Assembly (NCBI GenBank): GCA_913057785.1
Contig: CAJXPD010000036.1
Coordinates: 1 to 52,456, forward strand
Length of the DNA stretch: 52,456 nucleotides
Direction: 5' to 3'
Origin: an uncultured Lewinella sp.
Lineage (GTDB): Bacteria > Bacteroidota > Bacteroidia > Chitinophagales > Saprospiraceae
Shown: one piece after another, positions 1-8,824 of the stretch
How positions within the stretch are numbered: the stretch's first letter is position 1
Layout: each line of letters begins with the position of its first letter
Position numbers and translations under genes: made by a program
Notes under the pieces: model-generated
The model's database searches: none
What the model was told of the DNA's origin: nothing
Seen by the model: only the letters and a program-made list of their open reading frames with translations

Positions 1-573
1 AATAGCTGTCAAGGGAAGTTGGATGTACCCGTATTTGAAGGTAAGGGAATGCTCGATACAGATGCGGACTGGCGCCAGTTTTGTTTTAAGCTTAATGAAT
101 TGGGTAAAATGGCAGCGGATCGTGGCTTCAAATTGGCCTTCCATCATCATATGGGAACCTGTATCCAGACCTTAGCAGAAACCCTTCGGATGCTGGAAGA
201 AACTGATCCTGAATATGTCTATCTCAACTATGACTGTGGCCATTTCTATTTTGCTGGAGAAGATCCGACAGCCGCTTTACAGCGGACGATCGATAGGGTG
301 GCTCATGTTCATCTGAAAGATATTCGCCCGGTGGTATTGGATCGTGTCAAGAAGGAGCGACTGTCCTTTTTGGAGGCAGTGAGATCTGGGGTGTTTACAG
401 TGCCAGGTGATCCAGAGGGCTGTATTGATTTTGAGCCTATCTTTTCGCTCCTTGAGCAACATAAATATAAAGGCTGGCTAGTGGTAGAGGCGGAGCAAGA
501 TCCGGCCAAGGCCAATCCTTTGACCTATGCTAAGATGGCTCGGCAATTTATCAGAGCGAAGACGGATCTTTAA
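1..573 (+). CDS. iolE: Inosose (2-keto-myo-inositol) dehydratase IolE-like, 5' truncated by the window edge
   Basis: The open frame runs from base 1 without a stop, so the true start lies upstream; the TTG at 19 is not a credible start. The 191 visible residues are the C-terminal part of a xylose-isomerase-like TIM barrel. Signature stretches of IolE are present: FHHHMGT, a DCGHFYFAGEDP segment, HVHLKDIRP, the VRSGVFTVPG run and a late VVEAEQDPAKANPLTYA. The histidines and acidic residues in HHHMGT, DCGH, HVHLKD and EAEQD are the usual metal and substrate ligands of this fold. Known members dehydrate 2-keto-myo-inositol in inositol catabolism. No other inositol gene is visible, though any could lie upstream. 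The gene ends two bases before the convergent polysaccharide lyase gene. Confidence 0.87.
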   Translation, partial: NSCQGKLDVPVFEGKGMLDTDADWRQFCFKLNELGKMAADRGFKLAFHHHMGTCIQTLAETLRMLEETDPEYVYLNYDCGHFYFAGEDPTAALQRTIDRVAHVHLKDIRPVVLDRVKKERLSFLEAVRSGVFTVPGDPEGCIDFEPIFSLLEQHKYKGWLVVEAEQDPAKANPLTYAKMARQFIRAKTDL

Positions 574-575
574 CC

Positions 576-2315
576 TCATTGCTTTTTAAACTTGATCGAC
601 TGGATTTTTAGCTGTCCATTATCTCTATCCTTGCTACTCGCATGGAGAATATACATGCCAGGGCTAAGATCGCCGATTTGATGCCTGATGTTTTGCGGTA
701 AAGCGTTTCGATTCAGTCTTTCTATTGTCCTGATTTTCCTGCCTTGCAAATCCAATAATTCTATCTGTAGATCGGAGCTAAGTTCCGCTTTTATATCTAT
801 CCATATTTCATTAGAAGCTGGGTTGGGAGAAAGTTCAACCAGTTCACTCAATACGATCCGGTTCCCCCTTACATTGCTAATGGTCGAGGTATTATAACTG
901 GGACCGGTATTCTCCTCCGTGGCAATGGGCTGAATCAGAACATTGTGAGGATATTCATTACTTCCCAGGTCTTTTTCTTCTATACTGGGTGGACGATCTT
1001 GTCCCATTAGATCAAAAGAGAGATCAGTATCAATAGAGACCATTCCGCTGAATTGTGGGAGAAGCGCAAATCCCGCTGCTGCTGCATCGATTGCGGGACT
1101 ATTTTCAGCTAAACCAAAGAAGGACGCACTATTTTCTGCTAATGCTGGATCAATCGCTGTGATGCCATCTGCGGGCAAGGACATACCAAGAGTACCGAAG
1201 GAAATATTAGCAATCCAAGTTTCCGTTCCGGTAGGTTCTTTAAATAACTGGTCGTCCGGCTCCGCAAAGACATTATTGGCAAAAGTCACATGGGTAGGTT
1301 TATAACTTCCATCTCCTCCAAGAATAACTTCAGAACAGTCAACAATGGTATTAAAGGCGATGTTGATGTTGTCTAAAGGATCAGAAGAAGCATTTTGCAA
1401 ATAGATTGCCCGATCGTCCAACTCGTAAAAGTAATTGTTATAGATATAGTGATTTTGACCTTCCCGGACGCGCACTCCTCCTTTACCATTTAGGAAGAAA
1501 TTGCCGTAGACGATGGCCTCCGAACCATGTCGTAGTACCAGTTCCGCTTTGGGATTGTCTTCGAAGGTATTGTATCGATAAACGTTTTGCGTGGCTTTGC
1601 TGGAAATTAGTTCTCCATCTCCATTACATTGGGTGAAGTAACAATATTCCACTAGACTCCGGCTAATGCGGTCAGCTTGAGTACTTAATCCAATCCTGAT
1701 GGGCTCTATTCCATCATCATTCCCACCTCCATCAAAGTTCTTGAAGGAGCAATGTTGAATTTTATGATAACCCGGCTGGTTCTCATCCACTAAAATGGAA
1801 AGGATGTTCTGGTCGGCGAGATTCAGTCGATTCTCAAAATTACAATAAGTGACGTCCACATACTGACACTCTTCCCTGATGCGCAGGTACTTATAACAGG
1901 TATAGGCTCGAATATTGATTTGATTGAAACGATTGTAACTTCCATAGGTGTTGATGACATCACTTGTGCCAATATCTCCATCTACAAACTGTATGCCTTC
2001 CAAGGTAATGTGATCCCCTGTGATCCGTACTCTCGAGGCACCGCTGAATATAGTAGCGCCTAGCTCTACTGAACCGATGTAGAGGTCACTTTTGGTGATA
2101 TTCATATAGATATCATCATAGATTCCTGCCTGCCAGATGATGGAATCATTTGAGGAAGCGCTGGAGTGAGCGGCATTGAATTCCAATTGGGAGGCTACGA
2201 AGGTGGTATTAGCGGAAATCTGCAAAGAGGAGAGTAGCAGGATGGCAAATATCCATTCCTTATTTTTTAAAGCAGTAGATATCGGCATGGAGGTGATTTT
2301 TTTTCTTTTCATCAA
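576..2315 (-). CDS. Secreted PL6-family polysaccharide lyase (alginate lyase/chondroitinase-B type) with T9SS sorting domain
   Basis: 579 residues. A basic N terminus and hydrophobic segment (about residues 20-35, ending SLQISA) form a signal peptide; a second in-frame ATG at residue 10 is possible. The body is a right-handed beta-helix with many N-Y-F/N-N-x-F rungs. The stretch NGDGELISSK (K about 240) followed by LVLRHG (R about 262) matches the catalytic Lys/Arg pair and spacing of the PL6 chondroitinase B/alginate lyase family. The last ~85 residues begin with ELSPNPASNEIWIDI, a type A T9SS C-terminal sorting domain, so the enzyme is probably exported across the outer membrane and cell-surface attached or released. 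Substrate cannot be fixed from sequence; alginate or a sulfated uronate polymer is most likely. No SusC/SusD pair is nearby, so it is not in an obvious polysaccharide utilisation locus. Confidence 0.85.
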   Translation of the reverse strand: MMKRKKITSMPISTALKNKEWIFAILLLSSLQISANTTFVASQLEFNAAHSSASSNDSIIWQAGIYDDIYMNITKSDLYIGSVELGATIFSGASRVRITGDHITLEGIQFVDGDIGTSDVINTYGSYNRFNQINIRAYTCYKYLRIREECQYVDVTYCNFENRLNLADQNILSILVDENQPGYHKIQHCSFKNFDGGGNDDGIEPIRIGLSTQADRISRSLVEYCYFTQCNGDGELISSKATQNVYRYNTFEDNPKAELVLRHGSEAIVYGNFFLNGKGGVRVREGQNHYIYNNYFYELDDRAIYLQNASSDPLDNINIAFNTIVDCSEVILGGDGSYKPTHVTFANNVFAEPDDQLFKEPTGTETWIANISFGTLGMSLPADGITAIDPALAENSASFFGLAENSPAIDAAAAGFALLPQFSGMVSIDTDLSFDLMGQDRPPSIEEKDLGSNEYPHNVLIQPIATEENTGPSYNTSTISNVRGNRIVLSELVELSPNPASNEIWIDIKAELSSDLQIELLDLQGRKIRTIERLNRNALPQNIRHQIGDLSPGMYILHASSKDRDNGQLKIQSIKFKKQ

Positions 2316-2423
2316 GCGATAAAGATATCCGAAAATCCCTTACTTTATGATCGTTCAAGTCCGAACAATTGTCTGGAGTTGACAGGACAATAGTATAGTG
2401 GGTTAAAAAGGAAAAAGGAATCA

Positions 2424-3068
2424 ATGAAATACGAATTAGTGATCTTCGATTGTGATGGTGTCCTCGTGGATAGTGAAGGCTTAAGTAGTCAAGTATTTTC
2501 TCAAGAGATAGGGAAATTAGGTTGGGAGATCTCAGCTCAAGAAGTGTTGCAGCGCTTCAAGGGAGGCAAGTTCGCGGATGCTTTGGCAGAGATTGAGGCA
2601 AATATTACCCAACCCATGCCAACAGATTTTGAGCAATTATTACGAAGACGAACATTTGCTGCTTTTGAACAAAAGCTCCAACCCATCCCCGGAATTAGGG
2701 AAGCTTTAGATGAACTGCACTTGCCCTTTTGCGTCGCCTCAAACGGCCCCCGCAATAAGATTGAGCTAAACTTGGGAATTACCAATCTCCTGCCCCATTT
2801 TAGCCAGCGTATTTTTTCTGCTTATGAATTAGAGATTTGGAAGCCTGATCCTTCCTTTTACCTGACCGTTGCAGAAAGAATGGGCTATGCAAAAGAGGCT
2901 TGTCTGGTAATAGAAGATAGTTATGCAGGTATGCAATCTGCCACGCGCGCCGGCATCGATGTGTGGGTATACGCTAAAGAGGAGCTTGATCGGGAGATAG
3001 AGCGAACAGGGGTTCCCGTATTTTCAAATATGTCAGAGCTGCCCACATTAATTCGCTCCATCACTTAA
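2424..3068 (+). CDS. HAD-superfamily sugar-phosphate phosphatase / beta-phosphoglucomutase-like
   Basis: 214 residues, cytosolic. HAD motif I is FDCDGVLVDSE (nucleophile Asp9, acid/base Asp11). Motif II is the VASNG serine (about 110), motif III the lysine of WKPDP (about 142), and motif IV VIEDSYAGMQSA (about 163-174). The helical cap between motifs I and II is that of the beta-phosphoglucomutase/YieH/GPH-like subfamily. Members dephosphorylate small phosphorylated sugars or sugar acids; substrate is not predictable here. It stands alone on the plus strand, and its stop codon directly abuts that of the convergent M23 peptidase gene with no bases between. Confidence 0.88.
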   Translation: MKYELVIFDCDGVLVDSEGLSSQVFSQEIGKLGWEISAQEVLQRFKGGKFADALAEIEANITQPMPTDFEQLLRRRTFAAFEQKLQPIPGIREALDELHLPFCVASNGPRNKIELNLGITNLLPHFSQRIFSAYELEIWKPDPSFYLTVAERMGYAKEACLVIEDSYAGMQSATRAGIDVWVYAKEELDREIERTGVPVFSNMSELPTLIRSIT

Positions 3069-4430
3069 CTATTGTTTCAGCCATCCTTCCAAGCCTTCGT
3101 TGGTTCTTATCCAGTCGTATTCCTGACTGGTCCCTAATACCTCCACTTCCGTTTGAGGGGGCAAGGATGCTAAGGGCATGGCATCTTCTAGCACCCCACT
3201 CCAAATTTCTTTTTCTCCTTCAATAGTTAGTGTCTGGATAGGGCGATCGAGCGTTTCAATACTGGATAGACTCAAGTACCCTGTATGACCACTGGGGGTT
3301 TGTACCCGGAGCCAGCTTTGAGTAGCTGCCTGAATTTGCAGCGGTAGCCTGGGGCTTAAGGCTAGAAGAGCACTACTTCGACTGCTAGGGGCGGAACGCA
3401 ACGTGGCCTTTAGATTTTTGGTTCGTACTCGCTGTCCAATAAGGGTGCTATCCACGCGTAGCCTCGGCGAAACAGTTTTCTGCTTCGCAATAAAAGGATA
3501 GGGATCTATGGCTCCCCGCCCTCTCTTGTAGATACTGAAATGAAGATGAGGGGCGGTATTTCTTGCGTTACCTGTGTTGCCAACCCAACCTAAAGTGTCT
3601 CCGGCTTTCACCCGTGCGCCGGCTGCTACCAATTGACTATCTAGGTGCGCATAATAGAGCGATTGCCTGCGTTTAGTATCACTGAGCCATACCTGTTTGC
3701 CACCTAGACCTCGGTTACGAACACTGCGCACGGTACCATCCATCGCTGCTACCACCGGGGTACCTCTTCGGGCAAAGATGTCAACCCCTTTATGCTTACG
3801 CCGGCCACCATCTCTAGGATCTCCGAAGAAACTCCAGATGTCCCTATTACCCTTGCCACTGACAGGGAATACGCTATATACAGCCTGTGTGTTGAGGGAT
3901 AAAGTGAAACGGGTAGACAGCAGAAGCTCTCCTTGGAGTCGAAGAAGGTAGGTGCCATCTTCAACGGCCTCATAGGAAGCACTGTCAACTTCATGCGGTT
4001 CTATATAAAGCAGTGGTTTTGCTGCGGCAGCTGAAGGAGTTTCTTCTTCTAATTGATATAACTCGAGGAAGAACAGCTTGTTGGGTGTAGCAGATTGTAA
4101 AGCTATATCTAGGCGTTCTCCGGCCCGAAGGGTCATTCGATAGGCAAAGGCAGCTGGTCTGTGCTCATCCAGGTATCCGGTTTCTTGAAACGGCATGTTG
4201 ACTTCCGTACTATCCTCCATAGCTTGTGCCGCGGCGGCATTCCAACGCTCTACCAATTGTGAAGATCCAAGACCGCTAAAGTGTAAGCCTTCTAGGTACA
4301 AGCCTCGGGGGCTCAATTCTGGAGGAGGGGGAGGAATGTTGGGCGCTCGCTCCTGGTCACAAGCCAAGAGTATAAAAGAAAGTAAAACACAGATAGCAAA
4401 GAGAGGCACTGAGGTTAGTTCCTTGTACAT
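3069..4430 (-). CDS. M23-family metallopeptidase lipoprotein with SH3-like C terminus
   Basis: 453 residues. The N terminus ends in LLAC (Cys24), a lipobox, so this is a membrane-anchored lipoprotein. The LytM/M23 domain spans about residues 195-315: RRKHKGVD holds zinc ligands His213 and Asp217, YYAHLDS the general-base histidine, and HLHF (295-298) the last ligand region. After it come two SH3-like stretches, one around RVRTKNLKATLRSAP and one ending at YDWIRTNEGLEGW. Enzymes of this type cut peptidoglycan cross-bridges; all ligands are present, so it should be active rather than an EnvC-like activator. The 100-180 region resembles a beta-sandwich pre-peptidase domain. It is transcribed alone and is convergent with the HAD gene. 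Confidence 0.88.
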   Translation of the reverse strand: MYKELTSVPLFAICVLLSFILLACDQERAPNIPPPPPELSPRGLYLEGLHFSGLGSSQLVERWNAAAAQAMEDSTEVNMPFQETGYLDEHRPAAFAYRMTLRAGERLDIALQSATPNKLFFLELYQLEEETPSAAAAKPLLYIEPHEVDSASYEAVEDGTYLLRLQGELLLSTRFTLSLNTQAVYSVFPVSGKGNRDIWSFFGDPRDGGRRKHKGVDIFARRGTPVVAAMDGTVRSVRNRGLGGKQVWLSDTKRRQSLYYAHLDSQLVAAGARVKAGDTLGWVGNTGNARNTAPHLHFSIYKRGRGAIDPYPFIAKQKTVSPRLRVDSTLIGQRVRTKNLKATLRSAPSSRSSALLALSPRLPLQIQAATQSWLRVQTPSGHTGYLSLSSIETLDRPIQTLTIEGEKEIWSGVLEDAMPLASLPPQTEVEVLGTSQEYDWIRTNEGLEGWLKQ

Positions 4431-4595
4431 AGGCAGTCGGGTACTTCTGGTGAATAGCTGTTAAAATACGGAAGACTTGCTGAAATTAGGGTTTTTATCC
4501 AGCATCTTCTAGAATAGAAACGGAAAGTAAGTACATGCTAGTGCCTTGCCTCCAGAAGAATGCTGCTAGTTCGTGGAAGCTTACTCAGCCCATAG

Positions 4596-5423
4596 CTATC
4601 GTAGACTCTGTTGAGCGATTTCATGTTTTTGGCGAAAATAGGGAGCATTGGTCTCACTAGGGAGAGCTCCTAATTTGGTTCTAAAATCCTGAATGAAATG
4701 GTTCTGATCGTAGTAGCCATAATCCCAGAAGGAGGTTCCGGAGGCTTGGAGGAGACTTTCTTTGTAGAAGGCCTTGAACCGTATGATCTGTGCAAACTGT
4801 TTGGGGGAAACACCAACAAATTGCTTGAAGTACCGCTGTATCTGCCGAATGCTCCTGTGATGGGTCTGGGCCAAGGTCTTTACCTGAATGTCTCCCTTTT
4901 CAACAAGGATATGCTTGAGCAAGCTTTGGGTTAAATGAAATGCTTCCCTCTTGTGGAAAGGCTGAGTTCGTTGCATCAATATCGTGCTTAACACCTCGAA
5001 CTGATGGCTGAGTCCTGATGCTGATTTTAGTTCCAGATCTAGGGTTTGCAGCCAGGGACTTGAGTGATGCTCAATGGGAATATTTTGATTTAGAAAGGCG
5101 TGCACTTGATCAGGGAATAATTGATAAAACCCAAGCGGGTTAAACTTCAATCCTAGCAACCGAATTCTGCCCCTTCGGCGTATTAGGTGAGAGCCGGTTG
5201 ATATACCAATAATGTTGGATTCCTCAATCACTTGGTGGGTGTGAGGAGCTTGCAGCTCGATTTTTTCGTAGGCACCTTCTAGAACAAAAATAATTTCAGG
5301 ACAAGCATCTGGGATCAGTAGATCAGGATAAGGCTGGACTTGGGGCTCCTCGGCTTCCATATACCAGCCATATTTAACTAACTCGGCGGCACCTTCCGGT
5401 AAAGAAAAGGTTTGAAAATGCAT
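4596..5423 (-). CDS. AraC-family transcriptional regulator
   Basis: 275 residues. The first ~150 residues form a cupin-like sensor of the DUF6597 type (PDLLIPDACPEIIFVLEG..., then GISTGSHLIRRRGRIRLLGLKFNPLGFYQLF). The last ~100 residues carry two helix-turn-helix motifs of the AraC class: VKTLAQTHHRSIRQIQRYFKQ and then SFWDYGYYDQNHFIQDFR. The gene starts eight bases after the ankyrin gene ends, so the two probably share one transcript. No ligand or target can be named. Confidence 0.87.
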   Translation of the reverse strand: MHFQTFSLPEGAAELVKYGWYMEAEEPQVQPYPDLLIPDACPEIIFVLEGAYEKIELQAPHTHQVIEESNIIGISTGSHLIRRRGRIRLLGLKFNPLGFYQLFPDQVHAFLNQNIPIEHHSSPWLQTLDLELKSASGLSHQFEVLSTILMQRTQPFHKREAFHLTQSLLKHILVEKGDIQVKTLAQTHHRSIRQIQRYFKQFVGVSPKQFAQIIRFKAFYKESLLQASGTSFWDYGYYDQNHFIQDFRTKLGALPSETNAPYFRQKHEIAQQSLR

Positions 5424-5431
5424 AGCAGACT

Positions 5432-6142
5432 TTATAGATGCAAGCTACCCAATAAGTTCATCTGCATCCCGCTCGCACCGCCGAAGCCATGATCACTTTG
5501 CATTCGCTCTACATGTAGCGGGTGAATACGGTGTTCACCATAGGCTAATAGAGCGAGTATACTGCCGGGACGCAAATGCCAACTCGCCCAAGTGATCGGC
5601 GAATCTCCATTGGCGTCTTTTTGACCTTTGTCCGCACCAGACTCTATAAGGAGGGCGATGGTTTCCGCACTGGCAAAGGCTGCTGCTCTGTGCAAAGGCG
5701 TTTCACCTCTAGTGCGTACATCTCGCATAAAGCTTCCAGTCTCCTTGCCGGGAATAGTAGCTACATTGGGGTCAGCTCCCTTGGCCAATAAAAGCTTCAC
5801 GATGAGATGGGAAGAGGCACGGTTTGCCGCGCTGATACTTGCGTGCAAGGGCGATTCTCCGCTCTCCTCCAAGACGGCATTGACGTCAGCGCCCTGCTCA
5901 ATTAGGTATTGACAAAGACGCCAATGACCGTGGAAGGCCGCGCCATTTAAGTCGTAATTGGGGCCTAATTCACCTAAGACTGCTCCTTGTTGAACCAAGA
6001 ATTTTATCGCGCTGACATCTCCGTAATAGGCACAGTGCCGCATGAGACTTACTCCATGTTCGTCCTTGGCCGTTGCTGGATGGCCTGCCTGGAGGTACTC
6101 AAATACTAAGTCGGTCCGACCATCTTGAATCTTCTTCAGCAT
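5432..6142 (-). CDS. Ankyrin-repeat protein
   Basis: 236 residues, no signal peptide, probably cytosolic. Repeats are visible from about residue 10: GHPATAKDEHGVSLMRHCAYYGD, then LNGAAFHGHWRLCQYLIEQGADVNA, then SPLHASISAANR...LLLAKGADPNV, then TPLHRAAAFASAETIALLIESGAD, and a last one at DANGDSPITWASW. The TPLHxAA and LLxxGADxN hallmarks are clear. Ankyrin repeats mediate protein contacts and give no enzymatic function. It is the first gene of a probable two-gene unit with the AraC regulator. Confidence 0.88.
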   Translation of the reverse strand: MLKKIQDGRTDLVFEYLQAGHPATAKDEHGVSLMRHCAYYGDVSAIKFLVQQGAVLGELGPNYDLNGAAFHGHWRLCQYLIEQGADVNAVLEESGESPLHASISAANRASSHLIVKLLLAKGADPNVATIPGKETGSFMRDVRTRGETPLHRAAAFASAETIALLIESGADKGQKDANGDSPITWASWHLRPGSILALLAYGEHRIHPLHVERMQSDHGFGGASGMQMNLLGSLHL

Positions 6143-6213
6143 AGTAATAGGGTTTTATATGATATACAATGCTGAATGCCAATTGGTTGAGTACTTCCAG
6201 GTAGAACGTCAGA

Positions 6214-6810
6214 TTAATATTGGTGAAGTCGATACATTGGTAGATGATCACCTACGTATTTACCATAGTGGGCTTCTAGAATTATCCCTTTTTCAATGAT
6301 GAAATCGGCAGGAATTCGTGTTTGCGCACCATCGCGTTTATAGGATTTTCCATTGAATAGCACTTTTCCTGCTTTCATATCCTTTTTAGGTTGCTTCTTG
6401 AAGAGGGTATTCATCATTTTACCTAGTGATTTATTGACCTGGTAAGCCTCGTACAACTGCAATTCGGGGTCTGCAATCACGGGGAAGGGCACAGGTGTAT
6501 CTTTCAGATAGGACTGTAAGGTTTCGTTGCTCGATTCAAACACGGCGACGATTTCAATGCCTCGTTCTTGCAATTGTTCGTATTCATTCATAAGCTCATG
6601 CATGCGGAAATTGCAGACAGGACATCCAGCATATCTGAAGAATGCCAGCAACACTTTCTGGTCTTGAAAATCTTCCAGGTTCACGTTTTGTCCCATGACG
6701 GCTTGGCGTTCAAAAGATGGGGCATTGACTCCGGCTTGCAATGACTGGCTCATTAGGTTGGGAGTTGAAAAAAAGATAAGTAATAGGAAAGGAAGCTTGT
6801 AAGCTTGCAT
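6214..6810 (-). CDS. Periplasmic peroxiredoxin-like (AhpC/TSA) thioredoxin-fold protein
   Basis: 198 residues. A signal peptide covers about residues 1-21 (LPFLLLIFFSTPNLMSQ). The thioredoxin-fold core starts at LQAGVNAPSFERQAV. The active site reads FRYAGCPVCNFRM with a Cys63-x-x-Cys66 pair, the arrangement of the peroxiredoxin-like-2 group rather than typical 2-Cys AhpC. IVAVFESSNETLQSYL and FPVIADPELQLYEAY are the family's conserved later segments. It probably reduces peroxides or disulfides in the periplasm. It lies 32 bases downstream of the NTF2-like gene on the same strand. Confidence 0.82.
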   Translation of the reverse strand: MQAYKLPFLLLIFFSTPNLMSQSLQAGVNAPSFERQAVMGQNVNLEDFQDQKVLLAFFRYAGCPVCNFRMHELMNEYEQLQERGIEIVAVFESSNETLQSYLKDTPVPFPVIADPELQLYEAYQVNKSLGKMMNTLFKKQPKKDMKAGKVLFNGKSYKRDGAQTRIPADFIIEKGIILEAHYGKYVGDHLPMYRLHQY

Positions 6811-6842
6811 AGTTGAGCATTTAGAATTTTGAAGTAGTAAGG

Positions 6843-7202
6843 TTATCGGCTGATTTCAGGAACATTGGCGATGATCTGCCAAGTACCTGATGAGTTCTGC
6901 AAGAAGGAGAGGAAAACCTTCATGACAGATTTAGGGCCCTGCAAAGTAGCCTGCACTATCCCAGTAGTTTCGTGTAAACTTAGCTGGTCGATCTGCACAA
7001 CATACGGCTCCCCACCAATTCTCTTGTTGGACATGAGTTGTAAATAGGTGGCCCGATCAATCAGGCTTAGATCCGAAGGAGTGGGGAATCCATTGGCTAC
7101 CACTCTGAAGTCTGAATGGAGCAACCGGGATAAGTTGGCTACATCCTGTTGACCAATAGCTTCAACAAAGGCAGACGTAGCTGCCAATAGGTCATCTTTC
7201 AT
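6843..7202 (-). CDS. NTF2-like / DUF4440-type small protein
   Basis: 119 residues, cytosolic. The pattern LLAATSAFVEAIGQQDVANLSRLLHSDFRVVANG, a central ATYLQLM and a final beta-rich VFLSFLQNSSGTWQIIANVP is that of SnoaL/NTF2-like cone folds. Such proteins can be enzymes or binding proteins; no catalytic residues can be assigned. It is probably cotranscribed with the peroxiredoxin-like gene. Confidence 0.7.
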   Translation of the reverse strand: MKDDLLAATSAFVEAIGQQDVANLSRLLHSDFRVVANGFPTPSDLSLIDRATYLQLMSNKRIGGEPYVVQIDQLSLHETTGIVQATLQGPKSVMKVFLSFLQNSSGTWQIIANVPEISR

Positions 7203-7360
7203 CTCTTAATGTGGTGTTGATCGTCCATGACGAAAGTGTCAAGTGCACTGTGCTATGGACGGATTAAAAAAGGTGGGTACCCAGTGATTTGCTTTCTGAA
7301 ACAAAGATGCGAGTGGTCAAATAGAAAACATTTGACAAAAGTCACAAAGTTTGCTTTTCC

Positions 7361-7927
7361 TTACTTCATGGTCCTTTTGCGAATCCTACTTAAGGTTTCT
7401 CGGGCGATGCCGAGGTAGGAGGCGAGGTATTGGAGGGGAACTCTCTGCAAGAGGTGGGGTTTTTCTCGAACAATGTAATCGTATCTTTCTTGTGCGTTCA
7501 AGGAGCTATGTAGGTGAGCAAATTGTGTTCTTTCCACTAGAAGCGTTTCCAATATCTGTCGTCCAAAGCCTTGAAAATTATGGGAGACTTGATAAAGATT
7601 AAGTAAATCCGTTCTGCTGCAATACAAGGCTTCGGTGTCTTCTAGGGCAACTAAGGTGCTATTGGATGGGACTTGAGCGGTAAGGCTAGAGATATCGGTG
7701 GCAAATTGATTTTCAAAAAAGAAATCTTGGTGAAATTCTTTGCCGTCTTTGAGCTCATACATACGAATCAGACCACGCTGGATCCAGTAGATACCTTTAC
7801 AGGTAAAGCCCTGCTCATGGACCAGGGCTTTTTTCTGATAGATCTTTTCTGTGCACTTGGACAGGAAAAGCTCGAATTCCTCTTCCGTGAGAGGGTAGTA
7901 TTGATCTAATTTTTGCTTTGTATACAT
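7361..7927 (-). CDS. Crp/Fnr-family transcriptional regulator
   Basis: 188 residues. The N-terminal two thirds is a cyclic-nucleotide-binding-like barrel (KALVHEQGFTCKGIYWIQRGLIRMYELKDGKEFHQDFF). The C terminus holds a short winged helix, VPLQYLASYLGIARETLSRIRKR. This compact form is very common in Bacteroidota and usually regulates one or a few neighbouring genes. There are no clustered cysteines, so no iron-sulfur cluster is expected. It is a single gene, on the same strand as its neighbours. Confidence 0.88.
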   Translation of the reverse strand: MYTKQKLDQYYPLTEEEFELFLSKCTEKIYQKKALVHEQGFTCKGIYWIQRGLIRMYELKDGKEFHQDFFFENQFATDISSLTAQVPSNSTLVALEDTEALYCSRTDLLNLYQVSHNFQGFGRQILETLLVERTQFAHLHSSLNAQERYDYIVREKPHLLQRVPLQYLASYLGIARETLSRIRKRTMK

Positions 7928-8003
7928 GAGGCGTGGCTGTGCCCCAAAGTTAAGTCATTTAGACATGTGAAAGTAGCTTCTACAAGCTGTATCAAGAGAG
8001 AAA

Positions 8004-8342
8004 CTATGAAGAAGTCCCTTCCCTTACAATTACCAAGTAGGCCATGGCGATGAACAACACAGATACGATTCCAAAAGCAGTCATGCCATTGGCAAATACG
8101 GCCACAGCGGCTAACACAAAGGTGGGGATCATGATGTAGGCACCCCATTTTCGTGTTTTAGCTGGGATTAACAAGAGCCCGCCGATAAGCTGAATTAGAC
8201 CTAAAAGGGTGGTAGCCGTGGTATTGAAGCCGATCTTTTCAAATAGTTGAATATCTGCTTCTTGTTGCAGGAGCTTAAATACGCCCGTGGAGATACTGAG
8301 CAAAGTAGTCAGTATCCAATTAACAGTCAGGAATATTTTCAT
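8004..8342 (-). CDS. DoxX-like small integral membrane protein
   Basis: 112 residues with four hydrophobic segments (about 5-22, 45-60, 67-85 and 90-107). The short loop LLIPAKTRKWGAY between helices two and three is typical of DoxX/DoxD-like proteins. The function in this family is poorly known. It starts six bases after the VOC gene, so it is the last gene of a three-gene unit AraC-VOC-DoxX. Confidence 0.72.
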   Translation of the reverse strand: MKIFLTVNWILTTLLSISTGVFKLLQQEADIQLFEKIGFNTTATTLLGLIQLIGGLLLIPAKTRKWGAYIMIPTFVLAAVAVFANGMTAFGIVSVLFIAMAYLVIVREGTSS

Positions 8343-8348
8343 GGAGTT

Positions 8349-8762
8349 TTAGTCTTTTCTCTGAACTAGGGAAAACCAGTTTCCAGAGTCATCTTTGAAC
8401 ATGGCTTCGATACCGTAAAATTCTTCGGTTGGAGGCTTCGTAAATTCTACGCCTTTCTGCTGTAGCTCCTCATAGGTCGCGTATATGTCGACGGATTCGA
8501 AAACACCAAAACCGAAGGTGCCATTCTCAATTAATTCGGTAAGCTTTGCGGCGCTCTCAGCGGGAAACATCTCATTGTTGTTGACCGGCATAAGAGTGAT
8601 TTCCATGTCCGGCTGGTCCTTGGCCGCGACAGTCAACCATTTCGCCTCTGGTCCAATAGGGATTTCCATTTTTACTTCTAGACCAAGTTTGTTGACATAG
8701 AAGTCCTTGGCCCGTTCTTGATCCAGTACATAGATACTGGCATGAGCTAATCTAGTAATCAT
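8349..8762 (-). CDS. VOC-superfamily (glyoxalase/bleomycin-resistance-like) protein
   Basis: 137 residues from the ATG at 8760-8762. A longer frame to 8837 would overlap the upstream AraC gene and adds a non-conserved 25-residue tail, so the inner start MITRLAHASIYVLD is chosen. The protein has two beta-alpha-beta-beta-beta units: HASIYVLDQERAKDFYVNKLGLEV and FGVFESVDIYATYEELQQKGVEF, ending with GIEAMFKDDSGNWFSLVQ. The conserved histidine and late glutamate/aspartate positions fit a metal-binding VOC fold. Substrate unknown. Confidence 0.85.
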   Translation of the reverse strand: MITRLAHASIYVLDQERAKDFYVNKLGLEVKMEIPIGPEAKWLTVAAKDQPDMEITLMPVNNNEMFPAESAAKLTELIENGTFGFGVFESVDIYATYEELQQKGVEFTKPPTEEFYGIEAMFKDDSGNWFSLVQRKD

Positions 8763-8824
8763 AATTAGTTTTTTTGATGGTTCAAAGCAACAAAGACTTG
8801 GGAAATAGTGCTTATCCGATATTG

